Counted from the first letter of the stretch, positions 16,381 to 25,236 are shown. The stretch is DNA of 64,000 nt from Planctomycetaceae bacterium (GCA_016794985.1 JAEUIQ010000008.1:62001-126000), one strand, 5' to 3'. Notes: a model not told the origin generated them from the sequence alone. Numbers and translations: made by a program.

Positions 16381-18468
16381 CTAGCGTCGCAAACCAGCAT
16401 CAGTTTCGGCACTTCTTTGCCCGCTGGGACGGCCTGCCGAGATGATCTCGTTGCCGTAGAAGCGAGTGGTGCCTTGAGCGATTTCCTCGCAAACGGGATC
16501 GTCGCAAGTAAGTACTGCTCGGAATCGATGATTGCCGTCTGTGCTGGCGACGGCCTGCACGCGGATCGTGATTTCTTGTTCGATATCGAGGGTTTCGATC
16601 GGGTGGAACGTGATTTGGCCTGGTTCGATATCGAAAGTTGCCCCGGAGGCTCCCACGGGTTCGATACCTTCCGAGAACTGCATGGCCACTTGCAGTTTCT
16701 TGCCCGCACTGGTTCCACGGTTCTTGACCTTTAGCAAGTAGGTGACTTGCTCTTGGATCGGAAGGGGACCTTTGGGAGATTCGACCGATAGAACCACATC
16801 TGCCAACGCGGCCACTTGAGTTTGAATCGAGTGGGTTGCGGCTAAATCATCTTCCGCACGCACTCCAGTTTCAAATCGCAGGTCACCGGCTTGACTGTAA
16901 GTGCATTGAATCTCGTAACTTCGTTCTTCACCGATTGGAAGGTTGCCCAAGTTCCAACGTAGACCTGTGTTGACGACCTCGGCAGATTCGATGCCACCTA
17001 GGTACTTAGCACCAGCTGGCAATACGGCGGCGGCAACGACTTCGCGGGCAATCGCATCGCCAATGTTTTTGACTTTGACGCGGTAGATACAATTGGTCCC
17101 AGCATAGACGGCGGGAGGGCCATCCAAAGTGATTTCCAAGTCCGCGCGGCGAACAATAATTTCTTTCTTGGCGGAATGTTCCAAAGTATCGGCCTTGGCC
17201 AGTGCCTCTAGGAACAAGGAGCCGGCGTCACCTGGGATCAACTCCACTTCAAAGTTTCGCTCTTCGCCGGGTTGGATGTTGCCGACGGTTGCCCGTTGGC
17301 CACCCAAATCTTCGCTCAGCATGATCTCGACGTTTTCCGCGACTCCGGTTCCTGGATTGCGAATCGTGACCGTGTAAATGGCCGTTTCGCCGTAGTGGAC
17401 TTCGGCCGGACCGGCGATTCGCATGTCAAGTTTAGGTTCGGTCACTTGAATCGCGGCTTGGCCTCGCAAAGGATCGGCCACCCATTGAACTTGGAAGTCG
17501 AACAATAAGGGACTTCGTGGGACCACTTGCAAAATGATGGATTCGGAACCGCCAGCGGGGACATTCTCGATCCGCCATTTCATCCGTGGCTTGTTGGCTT
17601 CGGTCTGTTGGTCAAAGCCGCCGACGGATGGTCGCGCGGTCATCAGATCAACGAAAGCGGGGAAGTTGGCTTCGACGTTGATGCCGCGGGCCTCTTGCGA
17701 GCCGGAGTTCGTGACCCGGATCTCGAATTCAGCCGGTTTGTTGATTGCGATGGAGCGAGGGCCGATTGTTTCGACTTGAATGGTAGGTCCCAAGGTCTTG
17801 AACGAAGTCCGATCCGGGTTGCGAATCGATTCCGTGGTGGAGGTCACGCTTGGCCGAGTGGTCGGTTCCCGCCGCCCGGTCGCCGTCAGCTTGGTGTCCG
17901 GTGTGGGCGCGGAGTCCGAGGGAGTGGAAATATTGGCTGTCGTCTTGTTGTCCAGACTGAGGTCCAAGTCTTCAGCACTGGCCACGGATTCCCGCGAGTC
18001 GTCCGACGGGACGCTGGCGATGGCAGTCGCTTGTGGAGCGACCGACGAAACGGATACGGCCGTCTCGGACTGCCCGGTTTTCACGCCGGAAAGGGCGGCG
18101 GGGACAGGCAACGAATTCGCTGCGGGGACAGACACCGGTTTTGCGGAGACGCCAGGCTGTTGGGCTGGTTCGAGCACCGAGGTCGAATTGGATTTGGCAG
18201 TGGGGACAGGCACCTGAGTCGTCGCGGCGGATTTGGCTGAGGGGACAGGCACCTGAGTCGAGGGGGCTCCCGAAGCCGTGGCGGCTGGCAATCCACTCGT
18301 GGTTGCGGGGACAGACACTTGATTGGTTGCTGGCGGAGCGGGCAGCGGATTACCGGAGGCAGAGGCCGGTTTGGGCAAACTCGGCGGGAGACTGGGCAAT
18401 TGCCCCAGCGCCTCTCCAGTGAACAACAGGCCGACAACTGTCCAGCCAACTAAAAACTTACGTAACAT
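16381..18468 (-). CDS. Secreted protein with four DUF11-like (CARDB-type) domains
   Basis: Exported surface or periplasmic protein of 695 aa. Starting at 18468 gives the signal peptide MLRKFLVGWTVVGLLFTG with cleavage near EALGQ. Residues 22-230 are a Pro/Ser/Thr/Ala linker with imperfect repeats of VPVPTAKS type. Four successive Ig-like beta domains of about 105 residues follow, each with the DUF11/CARDB core: EIRVTNSGSQEARGI, YTVTIRNPGTGVAEN, YRVKVKNIGDAIARE and LLKVKNRGTSAGKK. Such domains are structural modules in surface proteins of planctomycetes and other bacteria. Function is probably adhesive or architectural; no enzymatic motif is visible. Convergent with 14081. Confidence 0.85.
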   Translation of the reverse strand: MLRKFLVGWTVVGLLFTGEALGQLPSLPPSLPKPASASGNPLPAPPATNQVSVPATTSGLPAATASGAPSTQVPVPSAKSAATTQVPVPTAKSNSTSVLEPAQQPGVSAKPVSVPAANSLPVPAALSGVKTGQSETAVSVSSVAPQATAIASVPSDDSRESVASAEDLDLSLDNKTTANISTPSDSAPTPDTKLTATGRREPTTRPSVTSTTESIRNPDRTSFKTLGPTIQVETIGPRSIAINKPAEFEIRVTNSGSQEARGINVEANFPAFVDLMTARPSVGGFDQQTEANKPRMKWRIENVPAGGSESIILQVVPRSPLLFDFQVQWVADPLRGQAAIQVTEPKLDMRIAGPAEVHYGETAIYTVTIRNPGTGVAENVEIMLSEDLGGQRATVGNIQPGEERNFEVELIPGDAGSLFLEALAKADTLEHSAKKEIIVRRADLEITLDGPPAVYAGTNCIYRVKVKNIGDAIAREVVAAAVLPAGAKYLGGIESAEVVNTGLRWNLGNLPIGEERSYEIQCTYSQAGDLRFETGVRAEDDLAATHSIQTQVAALADVVLSVESPKGPLPIQEQVTYLLKVKNRGTSAGKKLQVAMQFSEGIEPVGASGATFDIEPGQITFHPIETLDIEQEITIRVQAVASTDGNHRFRAVLTCDDPVCEEIAQGTTRFYGNEIISAGRPSGQRSAETDAGLRR

Positions 18469-18955
18469 GGCGCGTGTTCCAGTGAAGTAAGACCTACGAA
18501 ACGGGTTCATCGTATGCCATCGGGAAGAGCCGACTTGTCGCTTAAGCAGAATGTTACGACTAGGTAAGATTTTTGGGTTACAAAACCCTTGCCGATGCTA
18601 GCGTGCGGGGAAACTCTGTTTTCGTCAAATCGTTTCGAGTGTAGTTTGGGAAAAGTCGTGACGGCCACTGTGGTTGCAGCTTGGTTGAGAGTTCACGCTT
18701 CGAGATGGATATTTTTCGGATTTCGTCAGGCTGCTTGCTGATTTTCCAGACCGCCGTGTTCGCGAGGGACTTGGGGCCTGGGATCGGGATCGGGAGCCGT
18801 GACCGAGACCTGAAACTATTTCCTTGCTAACGCTGCGGGTTGTGATGCTTCCAATCGTTCGATGGCCGGGCTCGAAATCAACCATCCTAGCATTAGGATT
18901 CGACTCGGACATCATTCGCGGGACTCCGCCGAACCGGTCAAAGGAATGACAAACT
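18469..18955. other. Intergenic region before the small ORF at 18956
   Basis: About 490 bp between divergent genes. Some G-rich direct repeats (GGGATCGGGATCGGGA near 18780) are visible, but no promoter, RNA gene or ORF I would defend. Confidence 0.4.
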
Positions 18956-19171
18956 ATGCCAGATTTGAATTTCTTCAATTGGATTCGCGAAGGCGTTCGC
19001 CGTTCGGTACTGTTGGGTATTTCCGATGCAGTCGAGCAAATTGGCGAGCCCGAAGGTTCGGAACTCAAACAAGAAGTGCTGGCCGCCTTGGAAGACAAGA
19101 CAGCCCCTCGTTCCCGCCCACCAAAACGCCGCTTGGGTCGCTCGCTAAAGGAACTGACGCCACCGCAGTAA
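18956..19171 (+). CDS. Small protein of unknown function
   Basis: A 71-aa reading frame with an AAAGGA ribosome-binding site nine to ten bases upstream. The N-terminal half is amphipathic and ordered (FFNWIREGVRRSVLLGISDAV), the middle acidic, and the C-terminus basic with RSRPPKRRLGRSLKEL. I judge it real from its ribosome-binding site, codon use and compact domain-like composition, but no family is recognised. The MITE-like repeat relic starts about 30 bp after its stop codon. Confidence 0.6.
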   Translation: MPDLNFFNWIREGVRRSVLLGISDAVEQIGEPEGSELKQEVLAALEDKTAPRSRPPKRRLGRSLKELTPPQ

Positions 19172-19199
19172 CGCACGCAGTAAAGCCGTTTTCAGCGAG

Positions 19200-19280
19200 C
19201 ACCGGACCGAATGGGCCGAAACAACCCTAGCCGGTCGGCGAAAGGTTTGATTGACATTTGGTCCAGAAAAAGGCGGACAG
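19200..19280 (+). repeat. Degenerate copy of the 168-bp dispersed element
   Basis: The stretch with GGGCCGAAACAACCCTAG and CCGGT, followed about 30 bp later by TCCAGAAAAAGGC, matches the cores at 38978-39144 and 44628-44796. The terminal inverted repeats are not recognisable, so the ends are approximate. Confidence 0.65.
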
Positions 19281-19336
19281 AACCATTCGTCGTTTGCGGC
19301 CTAGATTAATGCACCGCGATGTGAGTCAAGGCGGTT

Positions 19337-20296
19337 CTATCCAAGTCGTGCCTCGGCCCAAGTTTTGTCCGTTTCGAATACCCTTACCGATTCCAATGGA
19401 ATCGTCGCGGGCAACGCTCCGTGAAGCCAACGAAATACGACTTGAGCGATGTTCTCGACCGTTGGATTCATGTGGCGGAACTCGGCGACGTCTATATTGA
19501 GAAAGCGATGATCCAGGCGTTGCAGGACGTGTTGTTGCACGATGGGGTTGATAAGTGCGGGAAGATTTTCGCCGGAATCGTCCATGGTTGTTGCACGATC
19601 AGGGAACGCCGCCGGCGAACGGACAGTCACCTCCAGCAAATAATTGTGCCCGTGTCCCGAAGGATGATTGCATTTACCAAAGACCTCTTGGTTGCGAGCC
19701 GCACTCCAGGACTCGCAATGCAAACGGTGAGCGGCGGCGAACTCGTACTGCAGGGTTAGACTGGTTAGCATGAACGGATTCTCGCAAGATGATTCCAATG
19801 AATTGATAAAGTCCTTCGTCAACGGCAGCGGAAAGTTCGGGACCGCGTGTGGACCAGAGGCGTCCGCGTTTTTTCTCAGTGTCATCGTCAGATGCGGCGT
19901 GAATCGCCAACTCATTTCGGATAATGAGAGTGGCGTCTGAGACGCTGACAATCGAGCATACTCGTGCCTTAGGCGCTCCCAAACGAACTCCGCATAATGC
20001 CGCGTTTGTGTCCAAGGACTATCCTGATGTTCGCTTGGCCAGGGATTCGTCGCCTGAGCGTCGCGACACGCAGCGACCAACAGTTGATCCATGGTCCGGA
20101 TGTCCACCAAGTAACCGCCTTCGGGATCGGGATGACCCGTGACGGTCGTTTCGATCACGACATAAGTGGCCCATGGTCGAATCGGACCAATCGCGTGCCA
20201 GCGGTTTTCCGCCGCCGGCCGGTCGGCCTCGTTGGCCAACAGTGGCAGGTACAATCGCGTTTGCCGCGACAAGGTGAGCATATAAGTACTAGCCAT
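19337..20296 (-). CDS. Tandem-domain 6-pyruvoyltetrahydropterin synthase family protein
   Basis: Predicted pterin-biosynthesis enzyme (319 aa) converting 7,8-dihydroneopterin triphosphate to 6-pyruvoyltetrahydropterin or a relative. Two PTPS folds lie in one chain. The C-terminal copy (about 175-319) keeps the key residues: zinc ligands in FAAAHRLH and GHGHNY, the catalytic Cys in GKCNHPSG, the Asp-His of RLDHRFLN and the Glu of NPTVENIA. The N-terminal copy (1-150) aligns in layout (ATYVVIETTVTGHPDPEGG) but lacks the zinc His, so it is probably structural or regulatory. The start overlaps the SDR stop by 8 nt. The operon with phenylalanine hydroxylase suggests cofactor supply rather than queuosine synthesis. 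Confidence 0.87.
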   Translation of the reverse strand: MASTYMLTLSRQTRLYLPLLANEADRPAAENRWHAIGPIRPWATYVVIETTVTGHPDPEGGYLVDIRTMDQLLVAACRDAQATNPWPSEHQDSPWTQTRHYAEFVWERLRHEYARLSASQTPLSLSEMSWRFTPHLTMTLRKNADASGPHAVPNFPLPLTKDFINSLESSCENPFMLTSLTLQYEFAAAHRLHCESWSAARNQEVFGKCNHPSGHGHNYLLEVTVRSPAAFPDRATTMDDSGENLPALINPIVQQHVLQRLDHRFLNIDVAEFRHMNPTVENIAQVVFRWLHGALPATIPLESVRVFETDKTWAEARLG

Positions 20297-21047
20297 GTGT
20301 GGAACGTGCTACAGTCACAATCGAGCCCGCCGGAAGTTTGTCAGTCGTTGCCAAATCGACAATCGTTGCGGCGACCTCGTCGGGGCCGACGCATTGTTCG
20401 GAAGGAAAATCCGGAAACAAACCGCGCAGCAACGGCGTTTCTACCGCTCCGGGTCGCACGCCGACGACCCGAATCCCCACTTCCGCACCTTCGCCGGCCA
20501 ATGCCTTTGTCCACGTTTCGATCCAAGCTTTACTGGCGCCGTACAAACTGAAGCCGCGAAAGGGATCCAACGCTGCGAGACTCGATACGTTGACGATGAC
20601 ACCCTGTCTTCTGGCGACCATCCCCGACCAAACAGCCTGGGCAATATTCCAAGGTCCAGCAAGATTGACACGGACGACGCTCTGAAAGTCGACCTCGGTT
20701 GTGGAAGCAAACGGTGCCAAAGGAGCGACGGCAGCATTGTTGATCACGATGTCGATGCGTCCCCACCGTTTTTCTATCCCAAGAATAAAATCGGAGACCT
20801 GCCCAGGGTCGGCAATGTCACAAGTCATCGCCAGTAAATGGTGCTCGACGGGAAGCGTCTGCCCAGCCGTCTCCGAGAGCAGATGAGTTCGAGCCGTCGC
20901 CAATCGCTCCGCATCGCGACCGCAAATCGCAACTCGATCGTTCCGTTGCAAAAAAAACTTCGCGGTCGCCAATCCAATCCCGGATGATCCACCAGTAATC
21001 AAAACGACGGCAGGCTCTCGACAGTCAGATGATCGATTGGGCATCAC
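20289..21047 (-). CDS. Short-chain dehydrogenase/reductase, possible sepiapterin-reductase-like
   Basis: NAD(P)-dependent SDR of 252 aa. The Rossmann motif TGGSSGIG is at about residue 18, the core NNAA near residue 103, and the catalytic Ser-Tyr-Lys set appears as VSS near residue 150 and YGASK near residue 167. SDRs cannot be given a substrate from these motifs alone. Its place between phenylalanine hydroxylase (6 bp away) and a PTPS gene (8-nt overlap) suggests reduction of 6-pyruvoyltetrahydropterin to a tetrahydrobiopterin-type cofactor, the role of sepiapterin reductase. That is inference from context. Alternatives are quinonoid dihydropterin recycling or an unrelated carbonyl reduction. 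Confidence 0.85.
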   Translation of the reverse strand: MMPNRSSDCREPAVVLITGGSSGIGLATAKFFLQRNDRVAICGRDAERLATARTHLLSETAGQTLPVEHHLLAMTCDIADPGQVSDFILGIEKRWGRIDIVINNAAVAPLAPFASTTEVDFQSVVRVNLAGPWNIAQAVWSGMVARRQGVIVNVSSLAALDPFRGFSLYGASKAWIETWTKALAGEGAEVGIRVVGVRPGAVETPLLRGLFPDFPSEQCVGPDEVAATIVDLATTDKLPAGSIVTVARSTHG

Positions 21048-21053
21048 AGTTGG

Positions 21054-21971
21054 CTATTGCGTCAGATCCGCTTGCAAAAACGAATTCAAATCGGTTTCGT
21101 TGATCACCGGTTCTCCACCCGAAACGTTGTCCAAACGACCTTGCGCCAACCAATCTTCCAGTTGATCCACGAGAGCGAACAAGTGATCGAAAGAATCTAC
21201 TATGAACAACAACTCTTGGAAATGATTGATCTCAAAATATTGGTTGACGACCCATTCCAATTGCAGGGGAAACCTTTGGACCTGATCGGATTCCAAGCAA
21301 TGTTGAATCTCGGAGTAAGAACTCAGCAAGCCACTGCCATAGACTTTCAATTCTTTGCCGAATCGCATGAGCCCAAATTCGATCGTGAACCAGAAGAATC
21401 TGGCCATCGCCCGAATGTTGCTTTCCAGACGCAGCAGTTGCGTGTGTCGATCTCCTTGCATGGATTGAGCTCGTTGCGCGGCAAACCGCGCGACCTCGCC
21501 GAATCGGACCAAGACATCCGAGAAACGGCGATCGGTGTGCATTGGAACGTGGCCCGCGACGTCGTGGAAGATATCAGGTTCGGGTAGGTAATCCAGCGTT
21601 GCTCGGTCGCGGATGGTGATGGTCGTCGGGAATTGCCGGTTCCGCAGGCAATCAAAAAAGACATACGCCGGGACGTAGCCGGCCACCGCTCGCGAAACAA
21701 AACCACTCAGCGGCGACAAAAATTTATTGATGTCTTCCAAACGAGGAATGCGGTCGGCCGGCAATGCCAAGTTCGCGACCCCTTCCATGAACTTCGGATG
21801 CGCGTACCTTTCCCAACGCGGAAAGATCCGAGCGTAAAGTTGCCGCCACGTTTCCTGATTTTCGTCGCTGTACAATTCGTAAGGTTGATGGATAAAAGTC
21901 TGCCCGGCCGCTTGAGCCGACTCGATAAACGGGGCTTTCGTCGTGGTCAAACCGATGGTTTGCGTCGTCAT
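21054..21971 (-). CDS. phhA: Phenylalanine-4-hydroxylase
   Basis: Iron- and tetrahydropterin-dependent monooxygenase converting phenylalanine to tyrosine (305 aa). The start at 21971 has AGGA eight bases upstream and begins MTTQTIGL; an ATG at 22034 adds an unlikely basic leader. The facial-triad iron site is intact: HDVAGHVPMH gives two His, and the Glu is in WFTIEFGL about 45 residues later. FFDCLRNRQFPTTITIR and PEPDIFHDVAGH match the bacterial family. No N-terminal ACT domain is present, as usual for bacterial enzymes. First gene of the operon with SDR and PTPS; divergent 280 bp from homogentisate dioxygenase, so both arms of phenylalanine catabolism may share control. Confidence 0.95.
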   Translation of the reverse strand: MTTQTIGLTTTKAPFIESAQAAGQTFIHQPYELYSDENQETWRQLYARIFPRWERYAHPKFMEGVANLALPADRIPRLEDINKFLSPLSGFVSRAVAGYVPAYVFFDCLRNRQFPTTITIRDRATLDYLPEPDIFHDVAGHVPMHTDRRFSDVLVRFGEVARFAAQRAQSMQGDRHTQLLRLESNIRAMARFFWFTIEFGLMRFGKELKVYGSGLLSSYSEIQHCLESDQVQRFPLQLEWVVNQYFEINHFQELLFIVDSFDHLFALVDQLEDWLAQGRLDNVSGGEPVINETDLNSFLQADLTQ

Positions 21972-22180
21972 CGTTTGGTTCCTGGTAAAAAGGGCCTCCG
22001 ACCGGGAGCGAATCCAGCCCGCGTCTTGCGTCACCCGATTTTGCGGGCTCGACGTAACTGTATAGACCGGGCCAGTATTTTCAAGGCCACCGCAGTAATT
22101 TAAAGCAGTATAAGACGCCTTTATTTGGCTTCAAAGGTGTATCGTGCTCCTTTGCTCGTTTTTGACGCACTGCCCTACCG

Positions 22181-22210
22181 TTGACAAATTTAAGGAAATG
22201 GAGCTAATGA
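22181..22210 (+). promoter_or_regulatory. Possible promoter of hmgA
   Basis: TTGACA at 22181-22186 and TAATGA at 22205-22210 are separated by 18 bp, about 40 bp ahead of the hmgA start. The -10 match is moderate. Between here and phhA an imperfect repeat (GCCTTT near 22116 and AAAGGT near 22130) could be a regulator site. Confidence 0.35.
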
Positions 22211-22250
22211 AGCCGTTAGTTTCGGACCGCTTGAACAGGAACTCATCGCC

Positions 22251-23420
22251 ATGCCATTTTACACTCGCTTAGGGAAGTTGCCTCCGAAAAGACATATTCG
22301 ATTCGAAAACCCTGGCGCGAGCTATCGAAACGAAGGGATCTACTACGAACATGTCGTCACGACGGAAGGGTTCGCGCGAGCTTACAGCATCCTCTACCAT
22401 CTGCGACCACCGACATGCAACACGCGAGTCGAGCGGTTGGCAGATCTGGTTTTGAAGTCGATCGAGGACCAACCGCTGCGGCAGCATCATTTCCGGTCTG
22501 GCGAATTGCCACGATCCGGCGACCCTATCTCTGGGCGTGTGCCGTTCATGTTCAACTCCGACTTGATCGCATGGCGATGCCTGCCGTCGTTGCCGCAGCA
22601 AACATTGTTCCGAAACGGTGCGGCCGACGAAGTGATCTACATCCACCAAGGCAGCGGGGAATTACGGTCGGCGTACGGACGCTTGCGCTATCGACGTGGC
22701 GACTACATGGTTATCCCTCGAACGACGACCTACGAGTTGGTATCCGATGATATTCAAGTCGAGGACCATTTGATATTGGAGTGCACGGGGCCGGTTCGAA
22801 TTCCTCCAAACTATTTGAATGCCGACGGCCAATTGAAGCTGGGGGCCCCGTACTACGAGCGCGACTTTCATCCGCCTACCGAATTGGTGACGATTGATCG
22901 AGAAGAACCTACAGATGTGGTGGTCAAAGATGGGCCCCGGCTAACTCGAGTGACGTTCCCCCACCATCCGTTTGATGTGGTAGGTTGGGATGGATTCACT
23001 TACCCGTACACGTTTAATGCCTGGGACTTCGAACCTTTGACTGGAACGGTGCATTTGCCTCCGCCCGTTCAGCAAACATTTGATTGCCGTGGTTTTGTCA
23101 TTTGCACGTTTGCTCCACGTTATTTGGATCATCACCCCCAAGCGATCAAAGTGCCTTATGCCCATAGCAACGTGGAGGCGGATGAGGTGTTGTTCTACAG
23201 CGATGGACAATTCTCCTCGCGGCGTGGCGTGGGGCTGGGTTCGATGACTTTGCATCCAGGTGGCATACCACACGGACCGCACCCTGGGACCATCCTGCGC
23301 AGCATGAGCGAAGTTCGTACCGAAGAGCTGGCCGTGATGTTTGACACGATGAACAAATTGCATTTGACGCCGCAGGCGATGCAGTGGGACGATCCTGAAT
23401 ATCCGTTGAGTTGGAAGTAA
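22251..23420 (+). CDS. hmgA: Homogentisate 1,2-dioxygenase
   Basis: Ring-opening dioxygenase of tyrosine catabolism, homogentisate to maleylacetoacetate (389 aa). The N-terminal beta domain contains YIHQGSGELRSAYGRLRYRRGD; the C-terminal cupin carries the ferrous ligands His and Glu in YAHSNVEADEVLFY and His in GGIPHGPHPG. The order and spacing match the family, though it is shorter than the human enzyme and closer to bacterial forms. The phenylalanine hydroxylase operon is divergent upstream and a flavin-reductase-like gene follows after 3 bp. Other steps (4-hydroxyphenylpyruvate dioxygenase, fumarylacetoacetase) are not in the window. Confidence 0.93.
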   Translation: MPFYTRLGKLPPKRHIRFENPGASYRNEGIYYEHVVTTEGFARAYSILYHLRPPTCNTRVERLADLVLKSIEDQPLRQHHFRSGELPRSGDPISGRVPFMFNSDLIAWRCLPSLPQQTLFRNGAADEVIYIHQGSGELRSAYGRLRYRRGDYMVIPRTTTYELVSDDIQVEDHLILECTGPVRIPPNYLNADGQLKLGAPYYERDFHPPTELVTIDREEPTDVVVKDGPRLTRVTFPHHPFDVVGWDGFTYPYTFNAWDFEPLTGTVHLPPPVQQTFDCRGFVICTFAPRYLDHHPQAIKVPYAHSNVEADEVLFYSDGQFSSRRGVGLGSMTLHPGGIPHGPHPGTILRSMSEVRTEELAVMFDTMNKLHLTPQAMQWDDPEYPLSWK

Positions 23421-23423
23421 ACG

Positions 23424-24038
23424 ATGTTGATTCAGCCCGATGAGCTTTCGGTTCGACAAATGTACTCGTATTTGGTGGGCATGATCACGCCTCGTCCGAT
23501 CGCCTGGGTTTCGACGATCAGTGCCGCCGGAGTTACGAACTTGGCACCGTTCAGTTTTTTCAACGGTGTCTCAGCGAAACTAGCCGCTTTGTGTTTTTCC
23601 GCCGTTAATAATCGAGATGGCAGCCCAAAAGACACGATTCGCAATATCGAATCGGTGGGCGAGTTTGTCGTTAATGTGGTCCCCGCGGCATTGGCCGCAG
23701 CGATGAATCAGACTTCTTTCGAGTATCCACCGGACGAAAGCGAAATCGATGCCGTCGGGATCGAGATTCAGCCTAGCCAGTTGGTGCGGCCGCCCCGTGT
23801 GAAGGCCTCGCCCATTCAAATCGAATGTCAATTGCTCCAAATTGTCAGAGTCGGGGAAGGGGCCGCGGCCGGAAACCTGGTTGTCGGCAAGATACTTTTG
23901 GCTCATGTGGCTGACATGGTTCTCAATCCCAACGGGGAAATCGATCCGGCACTGGTGGATACGATTGGACGCATGGGTGCCTCCGATTATTGCTGGACTA
24001 GAGAACGGTTCGCTATGCCGCGCCCGGGATCGGCCTGA
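23424..24038 (+). CDS. Flavin-reductase-like domain protein (DIM6/NTAB family)
   Basis: Split-barrel FMN-binding protein of 204 aa. The family phrase MITPRPIAWVSTISAAGVTN is at residues 20-39, followed by APFSFFNGVS and DTIRNI. Members reduce free flavin with NAD(P)H or bind FMN for unknown oxidoreductions. The gene begins 3 bp after hmgA, so it is probably cotranscribed and may act in aromatic catabolism; its actual substrate is unknown. A perfect array of 9-bp repeats begins at its stop codon. Confidence 0.88.
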   Translation: MLIQPDELSVRQMYSYLVGMITPRPIAWVSTISAAGVTNLAPFSFFNGVSAKLAALCFSAVNNRDGSPKDTIRNIESVGEFVVNVVPAALAAAMNQTSFEYPPDESEIDAVGIEIQPSQLVRPPRVKASPIQIECQLLQIVRVGEGAAAGNLVVGKILLAHVADMVLNPNGEIDPALVDTIGRMGASDYCWTRERFAMPRPGSA

Positions 24039-24085
24039 TCCGTCCGATCTGTCCGATCCGTCCGATCTGTCCGATCCGTCCGATC
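24037..24085 (+). repeat. 9-bp tandem repeat
   Basis: Five units alternating GATCCGTCC and GATCTGTCC, plus a final GATC, overlapping the stop codon of the flavin-reductase-like gene. It may be slippage-prone. No hairpin or T-tract marks it as a terminator. Confidence 0.85.
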
Positions 24086-24158
24086 AAATCCCACCGGGCT
24101 TGCCTAGGATGCGTAGGTTATTTCCTTGGTGAAATTTATTAGTTTGTTGTGAAAAAAA

Positions 24159-24186
24159 TTGACATTGGGTGATTCTCCGGTAGAAT
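24159..24186 (+). promoter_or_regulatory. Sigma-70-type promoter of the CBS-domain gene
   Basis: TTGACA (24159-24164), a 16-bp spacer and TAGAAT (24181-24186) sit about 54 bp ahead of the ATG at 24240. An A-tract directly upstream of the -35 box supports it. Confidence 0.55.
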
Positions 24187-24239
24187 CGAGCCCCATTGGA
24201 AGGTCGGGTTCGAACATCTGTCGGCGAGGAGGATCTGCG

Positions 24240-25184
24240 ATGCGATTGGTTTATCATGTGGTGACGGCCGACGAAATCATGCGGCGGAATTTGGTGACAC
24301 TGGGCCCCGAAACGCCCGTTTTGGATGGCATCGCGTTAATGCTGCGGCACAATATTTCGGGCATGCCCGTTGTTGACCGTCAGCAGAATTACTTGGGTGT
24401 CTTCAGTGAAAAAAGTTGTTTCCGCGCGCTATCGCATATGATTGAAGCGGCGGGCCAATGTGGAATGTTGATGCCGCACGTTCATGAGTTCATGAATCGG
24501 CAGGTTGTCTATTTGACGCCTGAGATGGATGTGTTTGATGGAATTGAGAAGTTGCTCTCACGGCGCATATCGGGCGCGCCCGTCTTGGACGAAGATGGAC
24601 GATATCTTGGCATCTTCTCGGAGAAGACGGCCATGACGGTGGTTGTGCATGCGATCTATGATCATGTACCAAGTAGTCAAGTGTCTCGGTTCATGAACGT
24701 GGATCACAATCGTGTCATTGATGGCCGGGATAGCTTGTTTCGTGTCGCTACGATTTTCCTCAATACCGCGTATCGCCGCCTTCCCGTGCTTCGCGACGAT
24801 CATTTAGCGGGGCAAGTCAGTCGCCGAGACGCGCTGCGAGCCCAATACCACATGATCAGCGGACTGGATCGCGTGACTCAGCGAGCTTTGGACACGGATG
24901 AAGAGTTAGCACATTTTCGACATGGTCGAGTTGCCGATTACATGGACCAGCGAGCGATGGTCAAAGAGCCATCCGACGACTTGTTAGGAATCGCCGAGGC
25001 ATTTTTGAATTCTCCATATCGCCGCCTTCCGGTCGTGGAGAACGGCAAATTGATTGGACAGATAAGTCGTCGGGACCTCTTGGAAGTTGCAATCAGTTTG
25101 CTGCGACGGGAACCAGAACGCGAAACGGCAAAGGCACTTTACTTGAGTGGAGTAAGCCACACGATCCCGCCATCACTGAGTTGA
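24240..25184 (+). CDS. Protein with four CBS domains
   Basis: Cytoplasmic protein of 314 aa made only of two CBS pairs (Bateman modules), which typically bind adenine nucleotides and sense energy state. The four CBS repeats begin near residues 8, 84, 160 and 236 and each keeps a phrase such as SGMPVVD, SGAPVLDEDGRYLG, YRRLPVLRDDHLAG and YRRLPVVENGKLIG. No effector domain is present, so it probably acts on a separate partner. The start at 24240 is supported by GAGGAGG eight bases upstream; an in-frame ATG at 24159 lies inside the promoter. A terminator follows 25 bp after the stop. Confidence 0.92.
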   Translation: MRLVYHVVTADEIMRRNLVTLGPETPVLDGIALMLRHNISGMPVVDRQQNYLGVFSEKSCFRALSHMIEAAGQCGMLMPHVHEFMNRQVVYLTPEMDVFDGIEKLLSRRISGAPVLDEDGRYLGIFSEKTAMTVVVHAIYDHVPSSQVSRFMNVDHNRVIDGRDSLFRVATIFLNTAYRRLPVLRDDHLAGQVSRRDALRAQYHMISGLDRVTQRALDTDEELAHFRHGRVADYMDQRAMVKEPSDDLLGIAEAFLNSPYRRLPVVENGKLIGQISRRDLLEVAISLLRREPERETAKALYLSGVSHTIPPSLS

Positions 25185-25209
25185 GCCGCTTGAGGTTGCC
25201 CTCATTGAT

Positions 25210-25236
25210 CCGGGCCATCCAGGCCCGGGTTTTGTT
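25210..25236 (+). terminator. Rho-independent terminator
   Basis: CCGGGCC (25210-25216) pairs with GGCCCGG (25222-25228) around ATCCA, followed by GTTTTGTTG, after the CBS-domain gene. Confidence 0.85.

Noticed and set aside
17527-18240. Plus-strand frame opposite the DUF11-like gene
   Set aside because: Gly/Arg/Asp-rich shadow of the repeat-containing linker; the minus-strand frame has a signal peptide and domain repeats.
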